Below are positions 46,954 through 54,618 of a DNA stretch of 54,618 nt, in pieces. The stretch covers positions 1 to 54,618 of the forward strand of contig DATILL010000070.1 in the NCBI GenBank assembly GCA_035476575.1, given 5' to 3'. Positions within the stretch are counted from its first letter, which is position 1. Every line of letters begins with the position of its first letter. The stretch comes from DATILL01 sp035476575 (GTDB lineage Bacteria; Actinomycetota; Actinomycetes; Mycobacteriales; JACQDL01). Both the position numbers and the translations under genes were made by a program. Below the pieces are notes generated by a model. That model was given only the letters and a program-made list of their open reading frames with translations. It was not told where the DNA came from and ran no database searches.

Positions 46954-48216
46954 TCAGTTCAGCGCGCTGCCCTTCACCCACTGCGCCCAGGACAAGGTCC
47001 AGTCGCCGAGGCCGTCGGTCAGGGCCAGCTCGCGCGCCGTACCGCGGATGTCGACGATGTCGCCGTACCGGAAGGTGCTGTAGAACCAGTCGGCGTTGGC
47101 TGGCGAGATGTTCACACACCCGTGCGAGACGTTCTGGTAGCCCTGGTCAGCCACCGACCACGACGCCGCGTGCACGAACTCCCCGCCACCGGAGATCCGT
47201 ACCGCGAGCGGGATCTTCTCCTTGTAGCCGAGCGGGGAGCTGATCGGCAGCCCGTAGGACTCCGAGCTCATCTCCTTGACCGGGTACTTCTCCAGCACGA
47301 CGTGCGGGCCGCTGCGGGTCCAGAAGTCGATGGTGTTGCCGCCGACCCGGATCCAGCCGCCGCGCCCCATGCTGACCGGGATCTTCCTGGCCACCTTGCC
47401 GTTGATGTAGACGGTCATCATGTGGGTGGCGTCGTTGATGATCGCGAGCTGGCTGCGCCCGATGGTGAACGAGACCGACTTGTCGGCCTGCCCGTACAGC
47501 CCACGACCGAGCGCGACACCGTAGACCTTGACCTTCACGGTGATCTTGGTGCCCGGCTTCCAGTAGTGGCCCGAGGAGACCTTGGGTCGCCAGTGCACGT
47601 TCTGGCTGTCGATCCAGGACCAGGAGCCGACCGCCCGTGGGCTGGTGCTGATCTCCAGCGACCTCTCGGCCGTGGCCCGGTCGGGGATCGGCTCGTCGAA
47701 GTGCACGGTGACCGGCATGCCGACGCCGAAGGTACCGCCGCGCTCCAGCGCCCCGAAGCTCGGCATGGTGAGGTTGGCCGGGGTGACCGTGCTGAACCGG
47801 GACACCGTCTGGCTCGACGTGCCCTGCGCGTTCTTCGCGACGGCGGTAACCGTGTAGGTCTTGGCGTAGCCGAGTAGCTCGTTGGACCGCCAGGAGGTCT
47901 TGTCGCCGGACAGGCTGCCCTTGACCACCTTGCCGGCGGGGCTGACCAGGCGCACCGAGGACAGCGTGCCGTCCGGCGTGGTGACGGTGACCGGTGTCGC
48001 CAGCGCGACATCCCTGGCGCCGGCGCCCGGCGCGACCACGACATGGGCCGCGGGCGGAGCCGGTGTGGTCTGGCCAGCACCGCCGTACTGCCCTCCACCG
48101 GCCACTCCGCCCCCGCCGCCTCCGCTTGAGCAGGCCGTCGTGGCGGCCATCAGCAGGGCGAGCCCCGTGGCCGCAACCCGGGCCCGCCGCCGACGGGCCA
48201 CAGCCCCCTCCGACAT
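46954..48216 (-). CDS. L,D-transpeptidase (YkuD) lipoprotein with Ig-like domains
   Basis: 420 residues from ATG 48216. A basic N-terminus, hydrophobic stretch and TTAC-SS (Cys about 29) form a probable lipoprotein signal, although the lipobox is weak. A Gly-rich spacer leads to two Ig-like domains (about 60-270; WRPKVSSGHYWKPGTKITVKV) and the catalytic YkuD domain with HAASW and SHGCVNIS, whose Cys is the nucleophile. It makes 3-3 peptidoglycan cross-links outside the membrane, like mycobacterial LdtMt2/LdtB. Monocistronic. Confidence 0.93.
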   Translation of the reverse strand: MSEGAVARRRRARVAATGLALLMAATTACSSGGGGGGVAGGGQYGGAGQTTPAPPAAHVVVAPGAGARDVALATPVTVTTPDGTLSSVRLVSPAGKVVKGSLSGDKTSWRSNELLGYAKTYTVTAVAKNAQGTSSQTVSRFSTVTPANLTMPSFGALERGGTFGVGMPVTVHFDEPIPDRATAERSLEISTSPRAVGSWSWIDSQNVHWRPKVSSGHYWKPGTKITVKVKVYGVALGRGLYGQADKSVSFTIGRSQLAIINDATHMMTVYINGKVARKIPVSMGRGGWIRVGGNTIDFWTRSGPHVVLEKYPVKEMSSESYGLPISSPLGYKEKIPLAVRISGGGEFVHAASWSVADQGYQNVSHGCVNISPANADWFYSTFRYGDIVDIRGTARELALTDGLGDWTLSWAQWVKGSALN

Positions 48217-48570
48217 GCCAGACCTACTCTCTCCCCCGGTACGTCGACTCCCCCGGTACGTCGATCCCGGCATCCAACCCCAAGGCACTTGCCGCGGCCG
48301 CATCCGCGCTCTCATGTCAGAAGACGCCCACCTCGGCAGTATTGTTGCGCGACCCGCCGACAGAATCGGAGCCGGCCATCCGGCGGCTGCCGGTCGGCCG
48401 TCCGCGAGCTACGCCGATCCGGGCAGCTTACCCCCGGAAACCGGGCGAGCGCAGTTCGGGCGGTACGGGCTCGGGCGGTACGGCGGCCAGCCCCAGCGGG
48501 TGCCGTCGGGGGCCGACCGGCCGCGCGGGACGCTCGTGGCACGCGACACTGGACACGCGACACTGGAGGC
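48217..48570. other. Divergent intergenic region with short tandem repeats
   Basis: 354 bp between the transpeptidase and nadE starts. It holds TCCCCCGGTACGTCGAC/T twice in tandem (48232-48265), CGGGCGGTACGG twice near 48457-48485, and ACACGCGACACTGG twice (about 48539-48566) directly before the nadE start. No gene or recognised RNA family was seen. Presumably both promoters lie here. Confidence 0.5.
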
Positions 48571-50343
48571 ATGGCGCGACTGCGAGTGGGACTCGCCCAG
48601 ATCGACGTGACGGTCGGTGACCTCGCCGGGAACGCCGACGCGGTGGTGACCTGGGCCAAGGAGGCGGCCGCCCGCGGCGCCCAGCTCGTGGCGTTCCCGG
48701 AGATGGCCCTGACCGGCTACCCGCCCGAGGACCTGGTCTTCCGGGAGTCCTTCCGAGCCGCCAGCGCCGCCGCGCCGCGTCAGCTCGCCGGCCAGCTCCA
48801 GGCCGCTGGCCTTGGCGAGCTCGTGGTCGTCGTCGGCTACCTGGGCAGCGATGGCGGCCCGCGCAACGCCGCCGCCGTGCTGCACCGCGGGCGGCTCGTG
48901 GCCACCTACGACAAGCACCACCTGCCGAACTACGGCGTCTTCGACGAAGCACGCTACTTCGTCCCGGGTGACCGTTTCACCATCGTCCGGGTACACGGCG
49001 TCGACGTCGCGATCACCGTGTGTGAGGACCTGTGGCAGGACGGCGGACCGTTCGCGGTCGCCGGGCGGGTCGGGGTCGGGCTGGTCGTCACCATCAACGG
49101 CTCGCCGTACGAGCGGAACAAGAACGACCTGCGGCTGCCGCTGGCACAGCGCCGGGCGGCCGAGGCCGGCGCGCCGATCGCCTACGTGAACATGGTCGGC
49201 GGCCAGGACGAGCTGGTGTACGACGGCGACTCGATGGTGGTGCTCGCGGACGGCACGGTGGCGGGCCGAGCCGAGCAGTGGGTCGAGACCGTGCTGGTGG
49301 TCGACCTGGAGCTGCCCGACGCCGGCCAGGGCGCTGGGGCGGGCACGGGCCGGGGGGTCGCCGGCGGAGAACGAGTTCTCGGCATGTCGGTCGAGCGGCA
49401 TGTGGTCAGCGACCCGCCGCCACGGCCAATGGTCGACCCGGTGGCCGCGCCGGTCGCGGCCCGGCTGACGGACGAGGCGGAGGTCTGGGGCGCACTGGTC
49501 ACCGGGCTACGCGACTACGCCCGCAAGAACAGTTTCCGCACGGTCACGCTCGGCCTGTCCGGGGGGATCGACTCCGCGGTGTGCGCCACGATCGCGGCCG
49601 ACGCGGTTGGCGCGGACAACGTGCACGGCGTCTCCATGCCCTCGGCGTACTCCTCCACGCACTCCCGGTCCGACGCCGCCGACCTCGCCGACCGGCTGGG
49701 CTGCCATCACCTGACGGTGCCGATCGCGCCCATGGTCTCGGCGTACCTGGACACGCTGGCGCTGGCCGGCACGCCCCTGACCGGGCTCGCCGAGGAGAAC
49801 CTGCAGGCCAGGGTGCGCGGCGCCGTCCTGATGGGACTGTCCAACCAGCACGGCCATCTGGTCCTGGCCACCGGCAACAAGACCGAGTGCGCGGTCGGCT
49901 TCACCACCATCTACGGCGACGCTGTGGGCGGCTTCGCGCCGATCAAGGACGTGCCGAAGACGCTGGTCTGGCGGCTGGCCCGCTGGCGCAACGCCGAGGC
50001 CGGACGGCGCGGCGAGACCGCGCCCGTCCCGCCGGGCTCGATCTCCAAGCCGCCGTCCGCCGAGCTGCGGCCGAACCAGCTCGACTCCGACTCGCTGCCC
50101 GACTACGCCGAGCTGGACGCCATCCTCGCCGACTACGTCGACCGCGACCTGGGCTGGGCGGCGTTGATCGAGCGCGGGCACGACCCGGACACGGTCGCCC
50201 GGGTGATCCAGCTCGTCGACCGCGCCGAGTACAAGCGGCGGCAGTACCCACCTGGCACCAGGATCTCGTTGAAGGCGTTCGGGCGTGACCGACGTCTCCC
50301 CATCTCGCACCGGTGGCGGGAGACGGCCCCACTGTCTCGATGA
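48571..50343 (+). CDS. nadE: Glutamine-dependent NAD+ synthetase
   Basis: 590 residues with GGAGG upstream of the ATG. N-terminal nitrilase-type glutaminase with Glu44 (FPEMALTGY), Lys in YDKHHLPNYGVFDE and Cys in TVCEDLWQDGG. The C-terminal ammonia-dependent synthetase has the ATP motif LGLSGGIDSA, KTECAVGFTTIYGD and KPPSAELRPNQ. A Gly/Ala-rich linker (AGQGAGAGTGRGVAGG) joins the halves. It amidates deamido-NAD. panB follows after 62 bp in the same direction. Confidence 0.96.
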   Translation: MARLRVGLAQIDVTVGDLAGNADAVVTWAKEAAARGAQLVAFPEMALTGYPPEDLVFRESFRAASAAAPRQLAGQLQAAGLGELVVVVGYLGSDGGPRNAAAVLHRGRLVATYDKHHLPNYGVFDEARYFVPGDRFTIVRVHGVDVAITVCEDLWQDGGPFAVAGRVGVGLVVTINGSPYERNKNDLRLPLAQRRAAEAGAPIAYVNMVGGQDELVYDGDSMVVLADGTVAGRAEQWVETVLVVDLELPDAGQGAGAGTGRGVAGGERVLGMSVERHVVSDPPPRPMVDPVAAPVAARLTDEAEVWGALVTGLRDYARKNSFRTVTLGLSGGIDSAVCATIAADAVGADNVHGVSMPSAYSSTHSRSDAADLADRLGCHHLTVPIAPMVSAYLDTLALAGTPLTGLAEENLQARVRGAVLMGLSNQHGHLVLATGNKTECAVGFTTIYGDAVGGFAPIKDVPKTLVWRLARWRNAEAGRRGETAPVPPGSISKPPSAELRPNQLDSDSLPDYAELDAILADYVDRDLGWAALIERGHDPDTVARVIQLVDRAEYKRRQYPPGTRISLKAFGRDRRLPISHRWRETAPLSR

Positions 50344-50405
50344 CACCATGAAAGGGATCCGTAGTCCCGGGGACCGCTTCGCGGCTTCGAGGAAGGAACC
50401 AGATC

Positions 50406-51236
50406 ATGACCGAATCCCTGTACGGCGGCGTGTCCGGGCGGCGGGTGACCGTCCGAGACCTGCGGGCAGCCAAGGACCGCGGTGAGCGGTGGCCGATGCT
50501 GACCGCCTACGACTACTCCACCGCCCGGATCTTCGACGGCGCCGGCATCCCGGTGCTGCTGGTCGGCGACTCCGCGGCGAACGTCGTCTACGGCTACGAC
50601 ACGACCGTGCCGGTGACCGTGGAGGAGCTGCTGCCGCTGGTGCGGGCGGTTGTCCGGGGCACCTCCCGGGCGCTGGTGGTGGCCGACCTCCCGTTCGGCT
50701 CCTACCAGATCTCGCCGGCTCAGGCACTGGACACCGCGGCCCGGTTCCTCAAGGACGGCGGCGCGCGGGCGGTGAAGCTGGAGGGCGGCCGGCGGGTCGT
50801 GCCCCAGGTGCGGGCGCTGGTCGAGGCCGGCGTACCGGTGATGGCCCACATTGGCCTCACCCCGCAGAGTGTGAACACGCTCGGCGGGTACCGGGTGCAG
50901 GGCCGCGGCGACGCCGGCGAAGAGCTGCTGCGCGACGCGGTCGAGCTGCAGGAGGCCGGCGCGTTCGCCGTCGTCCTCGAGGTGGTGCCGGCCGAGCTGG
51001 CCAAGCGAGTCACGCATGAGCTGGTGGTCCCCACCATCGGGATCGGCGCCGGGGTGGACTGCGACGCGCAGGTGCTGGTCTGGCAGGACATGGCCGGGCT
51101 GAACACCGGCGGCCCGCGGCCGAAGTTCGTCAAGGCCTACGCCGACCTGGGCACGGTGCTCGGCGACGCGGCCCGGCAGTACGCCGAGGAGGTCCGCGAC
51201 GGCAGCTACCCCGGCCCGGGACACGTGTACCACTGA
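50406..51236 (+). CDS. panB: 3-methyl-2-oxobutanoate hydroxymethyltransferase
   Basis: 276 residues with AGGAAGGAA upstream. PanB blocks: LTAYDYSTARIFD, LVGDSAANVVYGYDTTVPVT, ADLPFGSYQIS, AVKLEGG, AHIGLTPQSVN and PTIGIGAGVDCDAQVLV. It forms ketopantoate for pantothenate and CoA synthesis in the cytosol; Asp and Glu of these motifs bind Mg2+ and act as base. The position at the end of the glnA-glnE-glnA2 block is as in M. tuberculosis. Confidence 0.96.
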   Translation: MTESLYGGVSGRRVTVRDLRAAKDRGERWPMLTAYDYSTARIFDGAGIPVLLVGDSAANVVYGYDTTVPVTVEELLPLVRAVVRGTSRALVVADLPFGSYQISPAQALDTAARFLKDGGARAVKLEGGRRVVPQVRALVEAGVPVMAHIGLTPQSVNTLGGYRVQGRGDAGEELLRDAVELQEAGAFAVVLEVVPAELAKRVTHELVVPTIGIGAGVDCDAQVLVWQDMAGLNTGGPRPKFVKAYADLGTVLGDAARQYAEEVRDGSYPGPGHVYH

Positions 51237-51330
51237 GTGACCAAACCTGTCACCGGCCACCGGTACGTGCGGTTCTTGATGCACCTCATGGCTCTAGCGG
51301 CGGCCTCGCAGGCCGGGGGATCCTCGCGAC

Positions 51331-52137
51331 ATGACCAGTCCATGGCTGCCCGTCACGGTGACCACCCAGCGGGCGCGGTCGACTGGCGACCTCCAGCAGG
51401 TTGGTGTGCAGCAGGTGATCGTGGCGGAGCAGCTCTGCGAGTCGGTCGCCGTACGGGCCGGCGAGCACCTGCTGGACGTCGCCGCCGGCACGGGCAACGC
51501 GGCCATCGCGGCAGCCCGCCGGTACGCCGAGGTCGTCGCCGTTGACGCCGCACCGGAGCTGTTGGAGCACGCCCGGACCCGCGCCCAGGCGGAAGGGGTG
51601 CGGGTGCACACCCAGGTCGCGGATGTCCAGGACCTGCCGTTCGCGGACGGCCGGTTCGACGTGGTCCTGTCGAGCTTCGGAGCGATGTTCGTGCCGGACC
51701 AGCGGCGGACCGCCGCCGAGATGGCCCGGGTGTGCCGGCGCGGGGGCCGGATCGGGCTGGCCTGCTGGACGCCGGACGGGCTGTTCGGCCAGCAGTTGAG
51801 CATCATCGCGGACTTCCGCGGCGGGCCGGACGGGCTGCCCAGCCCGACCCGGTGGGGCACCGAGGACGGCCTGCGCGAGCTGTTCGGCGACCAGCTCATC
51901 GACCTGACCGTGCGCCGCCGGGCGGTCTTCACCGCGTACCGCTCGGCGCAGCACTACCTGCAGCTCTGGGGGCGCTGGTTCGTGCCGATGGCCGCGCTGC
52001 TCGGCACGCTGTCCCCGGAGGACCTGGTGGCGTTCCGACACCAGATCACCGAGCTCGTGTGGCGGTACAACCGGGCCGGCGACGACACGCTGCTGGTCTT
52101 CTCGGCGTACCTGGAGGCGATGCTCACCCGCCGCTGA
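51331..52137 (+). CDS. Class I SAM-dependent methyltransferase
   Basis: 268 residues. SAM-binding motif I LLDVAAGTGNAAIAAA, acidic end of strand 2 VVAVDAAPELLEHAR, then ADVQDLPFADGRFDVVLSSFG and RVCRRGGRIGLACWTPDG. This is the UbiE/type-11 methyltransferase pattern. The substrate is unknown. The C-terminus overlaps the convergent binding-protein gene by 14 bp. Confidence 0.9.
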   Translation: MTSPWLPVTVTTQRARSTGDLQQVGVQQVIVAEQLCESVAVRAGEHLLDVAAGTGNAAIAAARRYAEVVAVDAAPELLEHARTRAQAEGVRVHTQVADVQDLPFADGRFDVVLSSFGAMFVPDQRRTAAEMARVCRRGGRIGLACWTPDGLFGQQLSIIADFRGGPDGLPSPTRWGTEDGLRELFGDQLIDLTVRRRAVFTAYRSAQHYLQLWGRWFVPMAALLGTLSPEDLVAFRHQITELVWRYNRAGDDTLLVFSAYLEAMLTRR

Positions 52138-52987
52138 GCTGCCGCTCCAGCACATCCCGGGCCTCGACCAACGACGGGCCGTACCAGAACAGGTGCCGGC
52201 CGGAGACGACCGCGACATCCATCCCGGCGAGGTCGGTCGTCGCATCCGCCGCGGTGAACGCGTACGGCTCGTCCGGCAGCACGACCAGGTCCGCACCGCA
52301 GGCGCGAAGCTGCTCAACGGTCACCACCGGGTACCGCTCGGCGGCGTCACCGAAGGCGTTGCCGATGCCAAGCCGGCGCAGCATGTCGCCGCCGAACGTC
52401 CCGCTGCCCAGCACCCGCCACGGCCGCCGCCAGATCGGGACCACCGCGGTCCGCCGCGGCGCGGAGCCGTCGTAGGTCGATGACCACGCCCGGCGAGCCT
52501 GGTCCAGCCAGGCCGGATCGCCGTCCTGCCCGCCATCGTCCCCAGCGTCACCGTCGTGCCCGCCACCGGCCGGCCGGATCAGCCCGCATGCGGCCAACAT
52601 CCGGCGCAGGCTCCCGAAGGCCTCGGCCAGCGTGGTCGGCGCGGTCACCCATACCGGGATGCCGACCGCCCGCAGCCGTTCGAGATCGGCGAGCTGGTTC
52701 TCCTCGGCGTTGCCGAGCACCAGATCGGGCGCGACGTGCTGGACCGCGTCCAGGTTCGGGAACCTGCTACCACCGACCCGGGCGACGTCCAGGGCAGCGG
52801 GGTGGGTGCAGTAGTCCGTCGCGCCGACCAGCACAGCCGCGTCCGTCACCGCGACCGCCTCCGTCAGCGACGGCACCAGCGAGACGATCCGGCGTGGCGG
52901 CGCCTGCGGACGGTACGGCGTACCGAGGTCGTCGACCAGGTCGGGCACCAGATGCCGGTCCGGGTCTCGACGCGGAACCAGATCCAC
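52124..52987 (-). CDS. Cobalamin/metal-type substrate-binding protein (BtuF-like helical backbone fold), no signal peptide
   Basis: 287 residues from GTG 52987 (start uncertain). Pattern: RRIVSLVPSLTEAVAV, LVGATDYCTHP, VGGSRFPNLDAVQHVAPDLVLGNAEEN, LRACGADLVVLPDEPYAF. This matches BtuF-like cobalamin-binding periplasmic proteins and their cytosolic relatives. No signal peptide or lipobox is seen with any start, so it may work inside the cell. An Asp/Gly-rich insertion (GGGHDGDAGDDGGQDGD) sits in the middle. No transporter gene is adjacent; a link to the cobalamin operon at 3-10 kb is possible but unproven. Confidence 0.78.
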   Translation of the reverse strand: MDLVPRRDPDRHLVPDLVDDLGTPYRPQAPPRRIVSLVPSLTEAVAVTDAAVLVGATDYCTHPAALDVARVGGSRFPNLDAVQHVAPDLVLGNAEENQLADLERLRAVGIPVWVTAPTTLAEAFGSLRRMLAACGLIRPAGGGHDGDAGDDGGQDGDPAWLDQARRAWSSTYDGSAPRRTAVVPIWRRPWRVLGSGTFGGDMLRRLGIGNAFGDAAERYPVVTVEQLRACGADLVVLPDEPYAFTAADATTDLAGMDVAVVSGRHLFWYGPSLVEARDVLERQLSGG

Positions 52988-53082
52988 AGGGATGGATTCT
53001 GCCCGCAACTTGGCCCGTTGTCCCGCGGGCCGATGTGGCGGGACAGGGGCGTGCCGGGCGGACCAGAGGGTAGGCAGCGGTC

Positions 53083-53129
53083 GAAAGGCTCCGAGCAGGC
53101 CGCCCCTCTCCGGCCGCCCGGAGCCTTTC
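53083..53129. other. 10-bp-stem hairpin in the intergenic region 52988-53453
   Basis: GAAAGGCTCC (53083-53092) pairs perfectly with GGAGCCTTTC (53120-53129), enclosing a C/G-rich 27-nt loop that can extend the stem (GGCCGCCC / CCGGCCGCC). It sits about 100-140 nt upstream of the binding-protein start. It could be an attenuator or terminator. The rest of this 466-bp region (to 53453) holds no gene I can support; an AT-rich patch GTAACCAAAATTCAT at 53170-53184 may be promoter sequence. Confidence 0.45.
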
Positions 53130-53453
53130 ACTCTGTGTCCACGAATCTGTGCCTGTTAGGTTGCGTTGAGTAACCAAAATTCATCCGGCACGGCTGCCCC
53201 GCTCTCCTGTCCGGGCGGCTCACCGTGGCAACGACCCTCCGCGGGCGGGTTGGATCTGGCAAAATCATCCCGGCAGCGGCAGCTAGTACCGGCTAAATGA
53301 TCGACACACGGCCGCTACCTGGTCGCTGCTCCTCACACGTCTGGCTGCGGGCCACAGCCGGGCCGGCGCCACGCGGTCATCGGCCCGTGCTTCAATCGTT
53401 GGCCGCGTACACCTGTCCACACCCGTGCCAGGGACACCTTCGAAGGACGCACC

Positions 53454-54389
53454 ATGGATCTGGACCAGCAAGCCTCACGGGACTGGTTTCAGGCAGTCGA
53501 CCTTCAGGCCGTCGACCCCGAGCCATCCGGCCCCAGCACTGTCGCGGCGAAGCTGCCCGCCACCGCGCCACCACCGGCTGGACAGCCGTTGGCCGGGCCG
53601 GTGGCCGATGCCCCGGCCGGACCAGCCCTGGCCGAGGCGGTCCGACCGCCCGTGCCCGCCAGGTGGACCGAGCCGAACGGGTTCTCCGGACCAACAGCGT
53701 TCCCCGAACCGCCAGGGTCTTCCGAACCGCCAGGGTGGCCTGGACCGGTCCTTGAGCCGGGGATCGCCCGTCCCTATGCCCGCGACTGGTCCATCCCGGC
53801 GCTGGCCATCCAGGATGACGAAGACACCCTGATACCAGGAATGGCCATGACCGACTACGAAGACCTTCCGGCCGCCAGCGTGCCGGTCGAACCGAACGAG
53901 CCGGCATCGGCACGTGTACGGATCTGGACCGCGGCCGGGGTGCTGGCCGCCGTCGTTATCTCTGGCGGTTTTCTGGCGAGCCAGGTCTTCGGTACGCCGT
54001 TGTTGGGGGACCAGCCGCTTCCAGGCGATGTCGTCGTCACCCGGACCCCCGAGCCCGGCATCGGACAGCAGCCGGGCATGGTTCAGCCGGCGCCGACAGG
54101 GAGAGCCAGCGCCCCGGTCATACCGACCGCGGCCGATCCACGGCCCGTCCTTACCCCGCCCGCACCGCCGCCGGTCCACACCCAGCCGACTGTCGTACAC
54201 ACACCTTCGAGGACGCCAACACCCCACCCAACGAAGACCACACCAGTACCACCACCCACGACACAACCACCCACTACGCCACCGACCACACCACCCACGA
54301 CACAACCACCCACCACGCCACCGACCACACCACCCACCACACACGCGAGGCCAGCACCGCCCGGACCTCCAGCGGTGAAGGCCGGGTGA
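53454..54389 (+). CDS. Pro/Thr-rich single-pass membrane protein, unknown function
   Basis: 311 residues with AAGGACG before ATG 53454. The N-terminal 160 residues are Pro/Ala-rich and acidic with no signal peptide. One membrane helix at about 163-183 (VRIWTAAGVLAAVVISGGFLA) is followed by a Pro/Thr-rich tail of about 125 residues that includes repeated PPTTPPTT units. The topology is probably cytoplasmic N-terminus and a wall-spanning exterior tail. No family is recognised. The tail is encoded by degenerate CCACCCACCACG-like tandem repeats (about 54245-54350), prone to length change. Confidence 0.65.
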   Translation: MDLDQQASRDWFQAVDLQAVDPEPSGPSTVAAKLPATAPPPAGQPLAGPVADAPAGPALAEAVRPPVPARWTEPNGFSGPTAFPEPPGSSEPPGWPGPVLEPGIARPYARDWSIPALAIQDDEDTLIPGMAMTDYEDLPAASVPVEPNEPASARVRIWTAAGVLAAVVISGGFLASQVFGTPLLGDQPLPGDVVVTRTPEPGIGQQPGMVQPAPTGRASAPVIPTAADPRPVLTPPAPPPVHTQPTVVHTPSRTPTPHPTKTTPVPPPTTQPPTTPPTTPPTTQPPTTPPTTPPTTHARPAPPGPPAVKAG

Positions 54390-54442
54390 GGGTCGCCGTG
54401 AAATCGGAAGCTCCGACCAACAGGCAACAGGCAGCTATGACC

Positions 54443-54475
54443 AAGAGGCCCTCGCCATGTTGGCGAGGGCCTCTT
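54443..54475. terminator. Strong bidirectional terminator hairpin after the 5S rRNA gene
   Basis: Perfect 14-bp stem, AAGAGGCCCTCGCC (54443-54456) and GGCGAGGGCCTCTT (54462-54475), with loop ATGTT. It lies 8 bp beyond the 3' end of the minus-strand 5S gene and 54 bp past the stop of the plus-strand membrane protein, so it can end both transcripts. Confidence 0.85.
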
Positions 54476-54482
54476 GGGGTGT

Positions 54483-54598
54483 GTCCGGCGGTGTCCTACT
54501 CTCCCGCTTGTGTTGGGCAGTACCATCGGCGCTGGAGGGCTTAGCTTCCGGGTTCGGGATGGGTCCGGGCGTTTCCCCTTCGCTGTCACCGCCGTGAC
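54483..54598 (-). rRNA. rrf: 5S ribosomal RNA (3' end of an rRNA operon on the minus strand)
   Basis: The reverse complement has the 5S core: CGAAGGGGAAACGCCCGG, CCATCCCGAACCCGGAAG, CTAAGCCCTCCAGCGCCGAT, GGTACTGCCC and GGGAGAGTAGG. The terminal helix pairs CGGCGGTG at the 5' end with CACCGCCG at the 3' end, giving about 116 nt. 23S and 16S genes should lie to the right of the window. Confidence 0.95.
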
Positions 54599-54618
54599 GT
54601 GGTGGAGGTAACCGTGGT

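Overview
The window is GC-rich (about 70 percent) actinobacterial chromosome. Evidence for this: DUF222/HNH (13E12-type) genes, an F420-type LLM oxidoreductase, paired glnA/glnE/glnA2 genes, many GTG starts, and many genes whose start codon lies 6-7 nt after a TAnnnT box (leaderless layout). Genus cannot be fixed from sequence alone. From memory of Mycobacterium tuberculosis (about Rv2207-Rv2225), the backbone order cobT-cobS, gcvT, pepA/pepB, E2, lipB, lipA, DUF4191 protein, RDD protein, glnA1, glnE, glnA2, panB is kept here. Accessory DNA sits in the gaps.

Layout. 1-2.8 kb: transposase tail, a twice-frameshifted DUF222/HNH pseudogene, an aldo/keto reductase and a small conserved protein. 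2.86-9.9 kb: a cobalamin riboswitch followed by a tightly coupled cobalamin uptake and salvage operon (DUF4430 surface protein, ECF T, fused A-A and S components, cobU, cobT-like, cobS), then an SDR. 10.8-13.8 kb: a CRISPR array of 10 repeats without cas genes and an intact DUF222/HNH gene, bracketed by two copies of the same long hairpin. 13.8-23.3 kb: gcvT, pepA, two small conserved genes, lpdA, 2-oxoacid dehydrogenase E2, a LexA-box-controlled dienelactone hydrolase, a M20 amidohydrolase and lipB. These are largely lipoate-dependent enzymes and lipoate attachment.

24.4-29.2 kb is the most interesting segment. An EACC1 gene overlaps a gene for a caspase-like protease joined to an EF-hand-like loop, a membrane segment and a seven-blade WD40 propeller. 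The unit is then duplicated in tandem. In the second unit EACC1 is reduced to a 20-codon mini-ORF that still abuts the protease start, and one WD40 blade has collapsed. The unit, with an LLM oxidoreductase and a trpB2 gene, sits between lipB and lipA. It looks like a membrane-anchored conflict or programmed-death module.

29.3-34.5 kb: trpB2, lipA, DUF4191 protein, RDD protein and glnA. 34.6-41.5 kb is a second accessory block between glnA and glnE: an unknown protein and an orphan-looking DNA methyltransferase between two similar hairpins, a HEARH-motif protein, an ECF sigma/VOC/acyl-CoA-dehydrogenase operon, and a VapBC pair between 115-bp direct repeats, the second ending exactly at the glnE stop codon. 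41.5-52.9 kb: glnE, a class I amidotransferase, glnA2, an L,D-transpeptidase, nadE, panB, a methyltransferase and a BtuF-like binding protein. The window ends with a proline/threonine-rich membrane protein, a strong terminator and a 5S rRNA gene on the minus strand, the tail of an rRNA operon lying to the right.
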